Origin: Candidatus Latescibacterota bacterium
Lineage (GTDB): Bacteria > Latescibacterota > UBA2968 > UBA8231
Length of the DNA stretch: 33,541 bases
Reading direction: 5' to 3'
Assembly (NCBI GenBank): GCA_022827835.1
Contig: JAJEIO010000035.1
Span: forward strand, 1-33,541
The notes under the pieces are model-generated. The model searched no databases. It was not told the DNA's origin and saw nothing but the letters and a program-made list of their open reading frames with translations. A program made the position numbers and the translations under genes. Shown here one piece after another: positions 23,637-33,541 of the stretch (position 1 is its first letter; each line of letters starts with the position of its first letter).

Positions 23637-24707
23637 TCAGCCCGTTATCTCCGATAGCTCAACCTGCCGCCCTTCCTTCCCCGCCAGATCCGCTGCCGCC
23701 AGAATCTGAACGCATTCCCTACCGTCATACATCGTGATCGGCATCTCCTCTCCTTTGGCTAGGGCGTCGAAGAATTTGCCGAACACGCTGTATCCTGGTG
23801 GAACGAAGCTGCGGTGGAATTCTGACAAGGGTTGCCAAGCTTCGGTTTCCTTTGTGTAGAGCATCAGCGTGGCCGGGTCGCCGAAATCCAGCCTGGTGGA
23901 GGGATGGTCGCCCCTGACCTGCACCAACGCGCCTTTATGACCGTAGATTTCGGTGGCTAGGGGTGCCCGAGTTTCCGTCTCGCTCGTATGGAGGGTTACG
24001 AGTGGACCATTGGCGTAGCGGAAGACGGCGGCATTGTTGTCCTCGACCGGGAGTCCTTTGACGCTTGAGACGCCTAGGGAAACGACGCTCTCGGGCATAC
24101 CGAACATCCACTGCATCCAGAAAGCAGAGTGGGAGCCAGCGTGGTAAAGCGAGCTGCGGCCTTCCGCATCCGCGTCGAACCATGGATCAGCGGGGTCGTT
24201 CTGGATTCTCTGCGCGTCGAAATCCTGGGCGCTGTACTTGTCGTGCCCGTGGCGTCGCCGCACCTGCGTGATGGGTCCAAGCACACCGGAATCGACGATT
24301 TCCTTCATGCGCTCATGTGCAGGGGAGAAGCGCAGGTTGTGGACGGGCATGACTTGGACGCCCGCTTTCTCAGCCGCGGCGATCGCTTCGTCCGCCTGTT
24401 TGGGGGTGCGAGTGAACGGCTTTTCGACCATGCAGTGTTTGCCCGCTTCGGCGGCGCGGATGATGTGTTCACCGTGAAGCTGGGTTTCCGAAGCAATGCC
24501 AACGGCATCGATGTCATCGCGGGCGAGAAGCTCATCCAAGTCGGGGATGAATTCGACGCCGAAGTGATCGGCCGCGGCCTGTCCGCGCTTGGCGTCGGCG
24601 TCCCAGATTGCGATGAGATCGACGCTGTCGTGTTTCTGCGCGGCGTTGCAGATGCCGTGCGCGTGACCGAACCAAAAGGAGAGCTGGGCGAATCGGATGT
24701 TTGGCAT
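23637..24707 (-). CDS. Gfo/Idh/MocA family oxidoreductase
   Basis: A 356-aa NAD(P)-dependent dehydrogenase. The Rossmann half carries IAIWDADAKRGQAAADHFG (33-50), the dinucleotide-pairing region; the glycine motif near residue 10 is the variant LSFWFGHAHGI, not a plain GxGxxG. EKP (95-97) is the family signature with catalytic lysine K96. HAGSHSAFWMQWMFG (about 189-203) is the conserved helix that includes a catalytic His. The family acts on sugars, inositols and glycosides. Substrate unknown. Start ATG 24707 follows AAGGAG. Single gene, divergent from the next unit. Confidence 0.9.
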   Translation of the reverse strand: MPNIRFAQLSFWFGHAHGICNAAQKHDSVDLIAIWDADAKRGQAAADHFGVEFIPDLDELLARDDIDAVGIASETQLHGEHIIRAAEAGKHCMVEKPFTRTPKQADEAIAAAEKAGVQVMPVHNLRFSPAHERMKEIVDSGVLGPITQVRRRHGHDKYSAQDFDAQRIQNDPADPWFDADAEGRSSLYHAGSHSAFWMQWMFGMPESVVSLGVSSVKGLPVEDNNAAVFRYANGPLVTLHTSETETRAPLATEIYGHKGALVQVRGDHPSTRLDFGDPATLMLYTKETEAWQPLSEFHRSFVPPGYSVFGKFFDALAKGEEMPITMYDGRECVQILAAADLAGKEGRQVELSEITG

Positions 24708-24880
24708 GGTTGCTCCTTATCTCTATCGGGCGCGACCCCGACCTCCTTGAAACGGAGGCACCTTGTCCGCGAAGGGGGCGGTAGCCGGGCGGCTAGGGTA
24801 ATCTGTAGATCATACTCCCAATCGAAGAGGCTAGTGTCAAGGCTTGTCTTCGAGACCTTGTAACTGATACATTCAGACCC

Positions 24881-26431
24881 GTGATCGACGAACTAGCACA
24901 GACATACGCGCACTATGTGGCCTTGCGGCGCGAACTCTCGCTGTGGGTCGAGCAGAGCATTCGCCGCGATGGGCCGGACAAAAATCAAGGCGGCGAGGAC
25001 GAAGCCAATTTCGCGCTGGCCTTCTTTCCGCATTACCTGGTCAGCGGCGACGAGCGGATCGCAGTGCGGTTTCGCTCGCTGGCCAATGACCTCAAGGCCT
25101 GGGTTAGAGCCGAGTGCCTGCACGGGTACGAGGCCGAGGCCGAGGCCCACCACGGCACCGAACCCTTTTTGCTGTTTCTGCCCCGCTATCTCGGACTCTT
25201 TCCCGACGACAGAGAAGCCGCCGCCCTGCTCGACGACGCAGCCCACCACATCGGCAACTGGGTCGAGGGCGTACCCGCTTGGTACGACTGGACGCGCGAC
25301 GTCTTTTTGAGCTACTGGATCGGCACGCGGACCGTCGGCGGGGCACACGGCGACCGCGAGTTGGCCGAGCACTTCCGCTTCTTGCACATTGCGCTGGCCG
25401 CCTATCGCGTCACGGGCGAGGCGCGCTACCGCGACTGGGCGCTGCGCTATGGGCGCAAGCGAGCCGAGCGGTTGCTAGCGGCGGACGGACCGATGCCCGT
25501 GTTGTGGGATCTGGACGGACGTGGATTGCAGCCGGAGGATTTGCAGACCCGCGCAGAGCAGGGGATGGCCGGCGACAACCACCACATTGCCGGCGACCCG
25601 CTCGCTGGTATCGAAAACCTGCTGGCGTCGGGCGCGATTTATGCGCTGGGCGATCTCTTTTTGCTGGAGGGCGACGATATCTTTCGCCGCGCGGCAAAGA
25701 GAATCGTCGAGCCGCTAATCGGCGAATTACTCGATCCCTACGCCGACCCGGCCGCGACCGCGCTCTCCTGCTATCGCCGCACCTTCGCCGATTCCTCGCT
25801 GGACGACGCAATGTGCGCAGTGCTGGCTCAACAACCCGCCGAATCGGAAGCACCGCGGGCGATGGTCTTTCCCCAAGAGCGAAGGCGTCGCGAGCCGGGG
25901 GTGGGCAAACGCAGCGACATGATCTACTGGGGCCATTGGGCGGAAGATGGGTCGGTGCAGCCCTCGCGCGAACCGAGCACCGCGGCATTGGCGCTGGGCT
26001 ATCAATTGACGGGCGAGCGGACCATGGCTCGGCGGGCGCTGGGGGCGGCGGCGGCCAAATTCGCAATGGCCCGGCGGGTGTTGCGCGGCGGACGCGAACA
26101 CGCCGATATGGGCGGGGCTATTTGCTCGGTGGCCGCGGGGCACGGTCGCAATTGGGGCTGCGGGGCAGTGACGGGTTGCTACGGACCGCTGTTGATGGGT
26201 ACGCGCGAGATACAGGGCGCGGTGGTGCCGCTAATCGAGTGGGCCGAAGGCCATCTGCCCGAGCAGATCCTAGCGCTTTTGCAACCGCCTGTTGGTGGGC
26301 CGGGCACAGCGCTGTTTTACAATGGGGGCGAGGTGCGGCAGGCACTGGAGTGGCGCATGGCCGGGACGTCCGATTGGCAGCGCATTGAGCTGGCACCGGG
26401 CGAGGTGCAGGAATACCCACTGGAGGAGTAA
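24881..26431 (+). CDS. Hypothetical protein, probable alpha/alpha-barrel; first gene of an ABC-2 exporter unit
   Basis: A 516-aa protein. Start is a GTG at 24881; the frame is open upstream, but no better start codon was found and no ribosome site is clear. I do not recognise a named family. Long helices, repeated aromatic/histidine motifs (EAHHGTEPFLLFLPRYLG; VPAWYDWTRDVFLSYW; GDNHHIAGDPLAGIENLLASG), and many Trp/Tyr residues suggest an (alpha/alpha)6-type glycosidase or lyase fold, as in heparinase-like proteins. No signal peptide is seen. Catalytic residues cannot be assigned. The stop is 2 nt before the ABC-2 permease, whose ribosome site lies inside this gene. Confidence 0.7.
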   Translation: MIDELAQTYAHYVALRRELSLWVEQSIRRDGPDKNQGGEDEANFALAFFPHYLVSGDERIAVRFRSLANDLKAWVRAECLHGYEAEAEAHHGTEPFLLFLPRYLGLFPDDREAAALLDDAAHHIGNWVEGVPAWYDWTRDVFLSYWIGTRTVGGAHGDRELAEHFRFLHIALAAYRVTGEARYRDWALRYGRKRAERLLAADGPMPVLWDLDGRGLQPEDLQTRAEQGMAGDNHHIAGDPLAGIENLLASGAIYALGDLFLLEGDDIFRRAAKRIVEPLIGELLDPYADPAATALSCYRRTFADSSLDDAMCAVLAQQPAESEAPRAMVFPQERRRREPGVGKRSDMIYWGHWAEDGSVQPSREPSTAALALGYQLTGERTMARRALGAAAAKFAMARRVLRGGREHADMGGAICSVAAGHGRNWGCGAVTGCYGPLLMGTREIQGAVVPLIEWAEGHLPEQILALLQPPVGGPGTALFYNGGEVRQALEWRMAGTSDWQRIELAPGEVQEYPLEE

Positions 26432-26433
26432 TC

Positions 26434-27225
26434 ATGCGCCTGTACACCTACCTGCTAAAACTCCAACTGCTCAACGCGCTGGCCTACCGCTTCGAGTATC
26501 TGTCCTCCATTGGGCGGAATTTGTTTTTCCTCCTTGGCTCCGTCTTCCTCTGGCGCACCGCGTATCGCGGGATCGACCAAGTCGCCGGTGTTACCGAGGC
26601 GCAGATGGTCACTTACGCCGTCGTCGCCGTGCTGATGAATGCATGCTTCACTATCAGCATCGACAACGTGCTCTTCAGCAAGATCCGCGCAGGTGAGATC
26701 GCGCTCGACCTAATCCGGCCGGTGAATCTCGTCTGGTACTGGATGACCGAAGATGTGGGGCGTTCACTAGCGGCAGTCACGCAGTTCGCCCTGCCCCTGC
26801 TGGCCATCTCGCTCCTCTTTGTAGCTCCCCCGCTGCCAGCGGGGATAGGAGCGTGGTTGCTGTTTCTGCCGAGCTGTGCGCTGAGCTTCCTGCTGCTATG
26901 GCTGCTTAGCATCCTGGTGGGCATGACGGCCTTTTGGGTCACTGACTTTGGAGATGTGAGCTCAGTGAAGACCAGCCTCGTCTTCGCCCTGTCGGGACGA
27001 TTGGTGCCAATGTGGCTGTTCCCCGACCTCATCGCCGATGCATCGCGGTGGCTGCCCTTCCAGTACATGTTCCAAGCGCCGCTGGAGATCTACATCGGCC
27101 GCGTCTCTGCCACAGAGGTCGTCCACATCCTCTCCGTGCAGGCCATCTGGGTCGCGGTCTTCGCCCTGCTCGTAGGTTTCGTCTGGACGCGCGCCCAGCG
27201 GCGGGTCTTCGTGCAGGGAGGATAG
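26434..27225 (+). CDS. ABC-2 type permease (DUF990/ABC2_membrane_6-like), first subunit
   Basis: A 263-aa membrane protein with about six hydrophobic segments, for example 28-45, 58-75, 110-135, 140-168, 178-195 and 235-255. The cytoplasmic loop 'KIRAGEIALDLIRPVN' (about 83-98) is the coupling region of this family. Together with the next gene and the ATPase it should form an export complex; the substrate is unknown. ATG 26434 has GGAGGAG just ahead, within the previous gene. The downstream gene starts 2 nt after its stop. Confidence 0.87.
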   Translation: MRLYTYLLKLQLLNALAYRFEYLSSIGRNLFFLLGSVFLWRTAYRGIDQVAGVTEAQMVTYAVVAVLMNACFTISIDNVLFSKIRAGEIALDLIRPVNLVWYWMTEDVGRSLAAVTQFALPLLAISLLFVAPPLPAGIGAWLLFLPSCALSFLLLWLLSILVGMTAFWVTDFGDVSSVKTSLVFALSGRLVPMWLFPDLIADASRWLPFQYMFQAPLEIYIGRVSATEVVHILSVQAIWVAVFALLVGFVWTRAQRRVFVQGG

Positions 27226-27227
27226 GC

Positions 27228-28043
27228 GTGATAGCCGACGTGCGTCATCACTTGTCCGTTGCAGCCCTGTACGGCCGCCTGTCGATGCAGCGGGCGTTGG
27301 AGTATCCGTTCTCGCTGCTGAGCATCTGTCTTGGTCTGGGCTTCAACTACGTCTGGATTGGCGTCGCCCTGAAGGTGCTGGTCGATCGGTTTCAGCCGCT
27401 ATCTGGATGGACCTTTTCACAACTCGCTTTCCTGTATGGGCTGAGCCTGATGAGCCGTGGCGTCATGTCTATCCTGTCATTTCAGTCGCGGCAGATCGAT
27501 CGCTTTGTCACGCGCGGCGAGTTCGACTTGATGCTGCTCAGACCCCTGGAGATCACCTTCCACTTTTCTTGTAATCGAATCAATGTGGTCGGCCTCGTAC
27601 ATCTGGGCATCGGCACGGGCTACTTCCTCTACGGGGCCCGGCTGTCTGGCTTTGTCTGGACGCCGCTGCACGTCGCCGAGGTACTCCTCGTCATTGCCGG
27701 CGGAACCCTGATCTACTGGTCCTACCTCACCCTCATCAGCTCCATCGCGTTCTGGACCATGCGAAGCCAGCCTCTCGTGGACGCCAGTATGGAACTGATG
27801 GCGCGCGGCACGTTCTACCCGCTGACCGTGTACCCGTGGCCCCTGCAGGCGCTACTGACCTTTGTGCTACCCCTTGGCTTTATCGGGTTCTATCCCGCCT
27901 GCGACTTCCTCGGCCAGAGTGCGAACACTTCTCTGCCCCTCGATGTGGCCCTGTGGACCCCCGCTGTGGGTGCCGCCATGCTCGTACTGGCGCTGGCCGT
28001 CTTTGCCGCCGGCCTGCGCCGCTACGAAAGCGCGGGATCGTAG
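27228..28043 (+). CDS. ABC-2 type permease (DUF990/ABC2_membrane_6-like), second subunit
   Basis: A 271-aa partner permease. I start it at GTG 27228, directly after the previous stop and behind AGGGAGG; the longer in-frame frame reaching back to 27012 lies inside the first permease and has no fitting signal. It has about six hydrophobic segments and the matching loop QIDRFVTRGEFDLMLLRPLE (a stretch near 88-107), homologous to the RAGEIALDLIRP loop of its neighbour. The two subunits probably heterodimerise. Stop is 3 nt before the ATPase. Confidence 0.88.
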   Translation: MIADVRHHLSVAALYGRLSMQRALEYPFSLLSICLGLGFNYVWIGVALKVLVDRFQPLSGWTFSQLAFLYGLSLMSRGVMSILSFQSRQIDRFVTRGEFDLMLLRPLEITFHFSCNRINVVGLVHLGIGTGYFLYGARLSGFVWTPLHVAEVLLVIAGGTLIYWSYLTLISSIAFWTMRSQPLVDASMELMARGTFYPLTVYPWPLQALLTFVLPLGFIGFYPACDFLGQSANTSLPLDVALWTPAVGAAMLVLALAVFAAGLRRYESAGS

Positions 28044-28046
28044 GCC

Positions 28047-29045
28047 ATGGCACATATAGAATTAGGGAGGGTTTGCAAGACCTTCCACGTGACCCGGAAG
28101 CAAAAGGGGCTGGCCGGTGCGGTGAAGGGCTTGTTCCGGCCCGACCGACGTGAAGTACACGCGGTGCGCGACGTGAGCTTTGCGATTGAGCCAGGCGAAC
28201 TGGTCGGGTTCATCGGCCCCAACGGCGCGGGGAAGTCGACGACGATCAAGATGCTCTCCGGCATCCTTTATCCCACGTCTGGGCGCGTCTCCGTCGTTGG
28301 CCTCTCGCCCCAGGAGAAGCGGCGGGCGGTCGTCCAGCGCATTGGTGCCGTGTTCGGCCAGCGCAGCCAGCTAAACTGGGACCTTCGCCTAGGTGAATCC
28401 TTTGAGTTGTTCAAGCGGATCTACCGCATTGCCGACGACGACTTCGAGCGGAGCCTAGCTGAACTCTGCGAGGTCCTCGGCATCGGGGATCTCCTCGACA
28501 CACCCGTGCGGCAGATGTCCCTAGGGCAACGCATGCGCGGGGAGTTGGCCGGTGCCATGCTGCACGAGCCGGACATCCTGTTTCTCGACGAGCCTACGAT
28601 GGGCATGGACATCGAGGTGAAAGCGGCGATCCGGGCCTTCATCCGAGATATCAACCAACGCCGACGCACCACCGTGCTGCTCACCACGCACGACCTGGAC
28701 GACGTGGAAGAACTCTGCGAGCGACTCATCATCATCAACCAAGGACGCATCATCGAAGACGGGCCACTGGCGGCGCTCATCGACTCGATCACCCCGCACC
28801 GCTATCTAATCGTCGAGTGCGACCCCGGCACCGGAGAGCCGCTGGCCGGCTTTGCCCACGCCCACGCAGAGATCCTTGAACGGCGAGATAGCGTCGTCCG
28901 CATCCGCTTTGCGAGGAGCCACGTGTCGGCGTCGGCGCTAATCTCAGAGCTGTCGGCCCGCTATCCAGTGCGCGACGTGTCCGTCCAGGAACCCGACATC
29001 GAGGACGTGATTCGCACGGTGTATGGGCGTGACGTGGGGGGCTAG
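28047..29045 (+). CDS. ABC-2 transporter ATP-binding protein
   Basis: A 332-aa NatA-like ATPase that powers the two permeases just upstream. Motifs: Walker A GPNGAGKST (57-65), Q-loop Q105, signature MSLGQRMRGEL (157-167), Walker B ILFLDEP (177-183) with D181 and E182, and the H-switch H215 in LLTTHDLDD. The C-terminal 100 residues form the small regulatory extension common to this exporter type. All catalytic residues are present. Last gene of the unit; the shared terminator follows at 29134-29173. Confidence 0.93.
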   Translation: MAHIELGRVCKTFHVTRKQKGLAGAVKGLFRPDRREVHAVRDVSFAIEPGELVGFIGPNGAGKSTTIKMLSGILYPTSGRVSVVGLSPQEKRRAVVQRIGAVFGQRSQLNWDLRLGESFELFKRIYRIADDDFERSLAELCEVLGIGDLLDTPVRQMSLGQRMRGELAGAMLHEPDILFLDEPTMGMDIEVKAAIRAFIRDINQRRRTTVLLTTHDLDDVEELCERLIIINQGRIIEDGPLAALIDSITPHRYLIVECDPGTGEPLAGFAHAHAEILERRDSVVRIRFARSHVSASALISELSARYPVRDVSVQEPDIEDVIRTVYGRDVGG

Positions 29046-29133
29046 ACGCAGTCAGCTAGTTCTAGCTGATCGATTCAGTTACTCGAATACCCGAGGAGTT
29101 AAGAGGGTTGCGGTCGGCCTACCATTGACCCAT

Positions 29134-29173
29134 GCAAAAGGCACTTGCGAACGCAATCGCAAGTGCCTTTTGC
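29134..29173. terminator. Bidirectional hairpin terminator between the ABC-2 unit and atp unit
   Basis: A perfect 17-bp stem (29134-29150 with 29157-29173) and a 6-nt loop. CTTTTGCTTT on the plus side and the equivalent AAAAG on the other side allow use in both directions. It separates the convergent ABC-2 exporter and ATP synthase units. Confidence 0.9.
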
Positions 29174-29194
29174 TTTGCAGATTTTCCGATAAAA

Positions 29195-29602
29195 TCAACT
29201 ACTTGTGCGGAGTCGATTGCTGGCGCGCGCCAGCGCCGTTTGAGCGCGCACTACGTCAATTTCCTCTTGTCCGGCGCGCGCCTGGGCAAGGCGTTCCTCG
29301 GCGCGCTGGCGCGAAGATTCGGCCCGCTCAACGTCGATCTCCTCGATCCGTTCAGCCGTCTCGGCCAGCACCGCAACCTGCTCGCGCCCGACCTCGACAA
29401 AACCGCCGCTGATGGCCATTTGGACCTCATTTCCGTCCTCCTCGACAAAGCGCAACTCCCCTATCTGCAACGAGGTCAAAAGCGGGATGTGCCCGGCGAG
29501 GACGCCGAAACTCCCCTCGCTACCGGGCGCTTGCAGGCTGGCTACCTGCCCCGAGTAAGCCACCCGCTCTGGAGTGACGACCTCTAAGGCGAACGCGGGC
29601 AT
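29195..29602 (-). CDS. atpC: F-type ATP synthase subunit epsilon
   Basis: A 135-aa subunit that lies in the central stalk of the F1 sector and regulates ATP hydrolysis. The N-terminal beta-sandwich is clear (LEVVTPERVAYSG, GSFGVLAGHIPLL, ISGGFVEV), followed by a two-helix hairpin of charged residues (from about 80). It starts 3 nt after atpD, at ATG 29602. Last gene of the atp operon. Confidence 0.95.
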   Translation of the reverse strand: MPAFALEVVTPERVAYSGQVASLQAPGSEGSFGVLAGHIPLLTSLQIGELRFVEEDGNEVQMAISGGFVEVGREQVAVLAETAERIEEIDVERAESSRQRAEERLAQARAGQEEIDVVRAQTALARASNRLRTSS

Positions 29603-29605
29603 GGC

Positions 29606-31030
<1,425 letters not shown>

Positions 31031-31885
31031 CTATTGAGCCACAGCATTGGCACCGCCGATAATGTCCATCAATTCGAGGGTTATCGAGGCCTGCCGCTCC
31101 TTGTTCATTTCGCGGGTCAGATCCTCGATCATGTCTCTGGCGTTCTTGGTGGCGTTGTCCATCGCCATCATCTGGGCGGCGAAAAAGCCCACATTTGACT
31201 CCAGCAGAGCGCGCCATACCTGAAAGTTGATCTGACGCTTAACCAAAGTGCTTAACAGGACCTCGGGCGATGGCTCGAAGTCGTACTTAGCACTTTCACC
31301 TGTTTCCTCTTCGGGCGCGATGGGCAAGAGCTGGCGGACGGTGGGCACTTGGGAAGTAACAGAGGAGTATTCGCTATAGCAGAGCAACACCCGGTCGGTC
31401 TGGCCAGCGACAAAGCGACTCGTTAAATCCTGAGCTATATCAGCGGCGCGAACTAACTCGAGCTGGTTGAACACATCGGCGTGATGGCGGGAGATTGAGT
31501 AGCCGCGATGGCTGAAGAAGTCCCAGCCCTTGTTGCCGATGGTGATCAATTCAGGTTCGGCGTCCGCATACTCGTCCAACTCGTCCTGAACCCGACGGCA
31601 CAGGTTGGTGTTAAAGGCACCGCAGAGGCCGCGATCGGAGGTTATGACCACCAGCGCAACGCGCTGGATCGGGCGAACCGCAAAGAGCGGTTGCTCGTAG
31701 ACATCGACGCTCTGGTGCAGCGCTTTCAGTACTTGGTCCAGTCGCTGAGCGTACGGTCGGGCAGCTAAAATCGCCGCCTGAGCACGGCGCATCTTGGCCG
31801 CTGCCACCATCTGCATGGCGTTGGTGACGCGCTGGATATTGGTGATGCTGGCGACGCGCGTCCTGAGTTCGCGAAGGGTAGCCAC
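31031..31885 (-). CDS. atpG: F-type ATP synthase subunit gamma
   Basis: A 284-aa central-shaft subunit. Typical parts are the N-terminal helix MATLRELRTRVASITNIQRV with KMRRAQ, the ITSDRGLCGAFNTN motif about residue 75-90, and the C-terminal MDNATKNARDMIEDLT helix. It transmits rotation between the c-ring and F1. It starts 3 nt after the atpA stop, so translation is probably coupled. Confidence 0.96.
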   Translation of the reverse strand: MATLRELRTRVASITNIQRVTNAMQMVAAAKMRRAQAAILAARPYAQRLDQVLKALHQSVDVYEQPLFAVRPIQRVALVVITSDRGLCGAFNTNLCRRVQDELDEYADAEPELITIGNKGWDFFSHRGYSISRHHADVFNQLELVRAADIAQDLTSRFVAGQTDRVLLCYSEYSSVTSQVPTVRQLLPIAPEEETGESAKYDFEPSPEVLLSTLVKRQINFQVWRALLESNVGFFAAQMMAMDNATKNARDMIEDLTREMNKERQASITLELMDIIGGANAVAQ

Positions 31886-31888
31886 CGC

Positions 31889-33421
31889 TTAGTCAGCTCC
31901 CGCAGAGGGACGGAAGCCACCCTTGAACTCTTCGATTGCCGCGTCGAGCTTTTCCCTAGTGTCGTCGCTCAAATCGCGGCTCTCGTAGATCTCCTTTATA
32001 AGCTCTGCCTGGTGATCCCGCATGTAGGCCAGCAACTCGGCCTCAAAGCGGCCTAGGTCGGCCGTGGGCAGATCGAGTACGTGGTCGATGATCGACAGCG
32101 AAACCGTCAGTTCGGCCAGCGACTGCGGAGAGAACTGATCCTGCTTGAGGATTTCCATCAGCTTCTCGCCGCGGTTGAGCAGATTGCGCGTGCCTTGGTC
32201 CAAGCCCGAAGTGCCGAATTGAGCAAACGCCTTGACTTCGTTGTAGCGCGAAATATCGCCCTTGATGGTCCTGGCCACTGCTTTCATCGCCCTAGTCTGG
32301 GCATCGCTGCCCACGCGCGACACCGAGGCTCCCACGTCCATGGCCGGCCTGTTGCCCGAGTAGAACAACTCGGGCTTGAGCAGGATCTGGCCATCGGTAA
32401 TCGAAATGACGTTGGTGGGTATAAAAGTCGATACGTCGCCTTCGAGAATCTCGATAATCGGCAGGGCCGTCAGCGACCCGCCGCCCTTCTCATCGCTCAT
32501 CTTGGCGGCGCGCTCCAATAGGCGCGAGTGCAAGTAGAACACATCGCCCGGATAGGCTTCGCGGCCCGGGGGCCGGCGCAAAATAAGCGACATCTCGCGG
32601 TAGGCCCAAGCCTGTTTGGACAGATCGTCGTAGATGATCAGGGCGTGCTGACCATTGTCGCGGAAGTACTCGCCCATCGAAGCACCGGCATAGGGTGCCA
32701 AAAATTGCAAAGGTGCCGGATCGGACGCCGTGGCCGAGACCACGATAGTGTATTCCATGGCACCATTGGCCTCGAGTTCGGCCACCAACTTGGCCACGGT
32801 TGAGGCCTTCTGGCCGATGGCCACGTAGATGCACTTGACGTCTTGGTCGCGCTGGTTGATGATGGTGTCAACGGCAATGGCCGTCTTGCCCGTCTGGCGG
32901 TCCCCGATGATCAACTCGCGCTGGCCGCGGCCGATAGGAACGGTCGAGTCGATGATTTTAATGCCCGTCTGCAGGGCCTCACTGACAGGCTGGCGGTCGA
33001 TGACGCCCGGAGCTTTGCGCTCGACCGGCACGCTCTCGTCCGCTTGGATGTCGCCCTTGCCGTCAATGGGCATGCCCAAGGGATTGACGACCCGGCCCAA
33101 GAGAGCCTCGCCCACGGGTACTTCGACGATGCGGTCGGTGCGCTTTACTTGGTCGCCTTCGTTGATCAGGGTATCCTCGCCGAAGAGCACACAGCCGACG
33201 TTGTCTTCTTCGAGGTTGAGAGCCATGCCCATGATGCCGTGCGGGAATTCCACCAACTCGGTGGCCCGCACATTGCTCAGACCGTGGACGCGGGCCGTGC
33301 CATCGCCGACGTAGAGCACGGTACCTGTCTCGAATACGTCTATTTCTTTTTCAAAGCCCAGTAGCTGTTGCTTGAGAATTTGGGAAATCTCATCGGGCTG
33401 AACCATCGTTTCGGTGGCCAT
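31889..33421 (-). CDS. atpA: F-type ATP synthase subunit alpha
   Basis: The 510-aa non-catalytic alpha subunit, of normal length. The P-loop GDRQTGKT (173-180) is intact; other markers are [10 protein letters not shown] (62-71), [15 protein letters not shown], and [11 protein letters not shown] later. It starts at ATG 33421 with the strong ribosome site AGGAGGATTT directly upstream, 15 nt after the atpH stop. Alternates with beta in the F1 ring. Confidence 0.97.
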   Translation of the reverse strand: MATETMVQPDEISQILKQQLLGFEKEIDVFETGTVLYVGDGTARVHGLSNVRATELVEFPHGIMGMALNLEEDNVGCVLFGEDTLINEGDQVKRTDRIVEVPVGEALLGRVVNPLGMPIDGKGDIQADESVPVERKAPGVIDRQPVSEALQTGIKIIDSTVPIGRGQRELIIGDRQTGKTAIAVDTIINQRDQDVKCIYVAIGQKASTVAKLVAELEANGAMEYTIVVSATASDPAPLQFLAPYAGASMGEYFRDNGQHALIIYDDLSKQAWAYREMSLILRRPPGREAYPGDVFYLHSRLLERAAKMSDEKGGGSLTALPIIEILEGDVSTFIPTNVISITDGQILLKPELFYSGNRPAMDVGASVSRVGSDAQTRAMKAVARTIKGDISRYNEVKAFAQFGTSGLDQGTRNLLNRGEKLMEILKQDQFSPQSLAELTVSLSIIDHVLDLPTADLGRFEAELLAYMRDHQAELIKEIYESRDLSDDTREKLDAAIEEFKGGFRPSAGAD

Positions 33422-33436
33422 AAATCCTCCTGCTGA

Positions 33437-33541
33437 CTAACCGGCCAGACGCGCTTGTAGGCGCTCTAGATAGGTGTTCACACTGCCGTCGAATACGGTG
33501 TCGCCGACGCGGACGATTGCGCCGCCCCGCAAACTGGCATC
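33437..33541 (-). CDS. atpH: F-type ATP synthase subunit delta, C-terminal fragment
   Basis: The last 34 codons and TAG stop of a gene entering from the right edge. The fragment reads DASLRGGAIVRVGDTVFDGS and ends with LERLQARLAG. This matches the C-terminal part of the delta subunit (typically G-G-x-x-x-R-V-G-D-x-V-x-D-G-S-x...L), which links F1 to the peripheral stalk. It is directly upstream of atpA with a 15-nt gap, as expected for atpH. Confidence 0.9.
   Translation of the reverse strand, partial: DASLRGGAIVRVGDTVFDGSVNTYLERLQARLAG

Noticed and set aside
25114..26388. A 424-aa open frame on the plus strand inside the 516-aa gene
   Set aside because: An arginine- and glycine-rich out-of-frame shadow in G+C-rich DNA, with no domain and no signals.
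27012..27227. Upstream extension of the second ABC-2 permease
   Set aside because: It lies inside the first permease gene and is basic, Arg/Pro-rich sequence; the GTG at 27228 has a good ribosome site and directly follows the previous stop.

Overview
The window reads as a dense, G+C-rich bacterial chromosome segment with short intergenic gaps, many 1-25 nt gene junctions and both strands in use. It carries a TlpA-type lipoprotein, SecG, ComF, a standard F1 ATP synthase order and a Gfo/Idh/MocA plus TIM-barrel sugar isomerase style of metabolism. These fit a Gram-negative, heterotrophic, probably uncultivated lineage. The flavour recalls Latescibacterota-like genomes, but I cannot test placement from sequence alone.

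Layout. 1-1154 (minus): a PLP-dependent D-cysteine desulfhydrase/ACC deaminase relative followed by the start of a GlcD-like FAD oxidase that runs off the left edge. 1356-4147 (plus): an ABC exporter with an unusual N-terminal extension and zinc ribbon, overlapping by 4 nt a DUF1854 protein. This pair is known elsewhere beside cyanophycin genes. 4165-6013 (minus): a GT2 glycosyltransferase with an extra nucleotide-binding-like tail, then a sugar-phosphate isomerase/epimerase. 6073-7186 (plus): methionine aminopeptidase and a 97-aa unknown protein, closed by a strong hairpin. 7265-11295 (minus): dnaE, then a thioredoxin-like lipoprotein, with a good sigma70-type promoter upstream. 11594-11842 (plus): a Trm112-like protein. 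11900-15492 (minus): a glycolytic transcription unit, pfkA (residues point to PPi dependence), pgk, tpiA, secG and tRNA-Leu(GAG), ending in a terminator. 15581-16249 (minus): comF.

16250-20330 is the accessory-looking part: an AT-rich spacer with inverted repeats, a NERD-nuclease/SF1-helicase fusion gene (plus), and, convergent with only 4 nt between stops, a TPR protein built from about 15 nearly identical 102-bp repeats. 20511-23525 (plus): a two-half M16 zinc peptidase, then tRNA-Met(CAT) and a hairpin. 23637-24707 (minus): a Gfo/Idh/MocA oxidoreductase. 24881-29045 (plus): a tight four-gene unit of an unrecognised, probably alpha/alpha-barrel protein, two ABC-2 permeases of the DUF990 type and their ATPase. 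29195-33541 (minus): atpC, atpD, atpG, atpA and the C-terminal end of atpH, converging on a shared hairpin terminator.

The most interesting items for follow-up are the NERD-helicase/TPR locus, the barrel-protein-plus-ABC-2 exporter unit, the ABC/DUF1854 pair without visible cyanophycin genes, and the inferred PPi-dependent phosphofructokinase at the head of the glycolytic unit.
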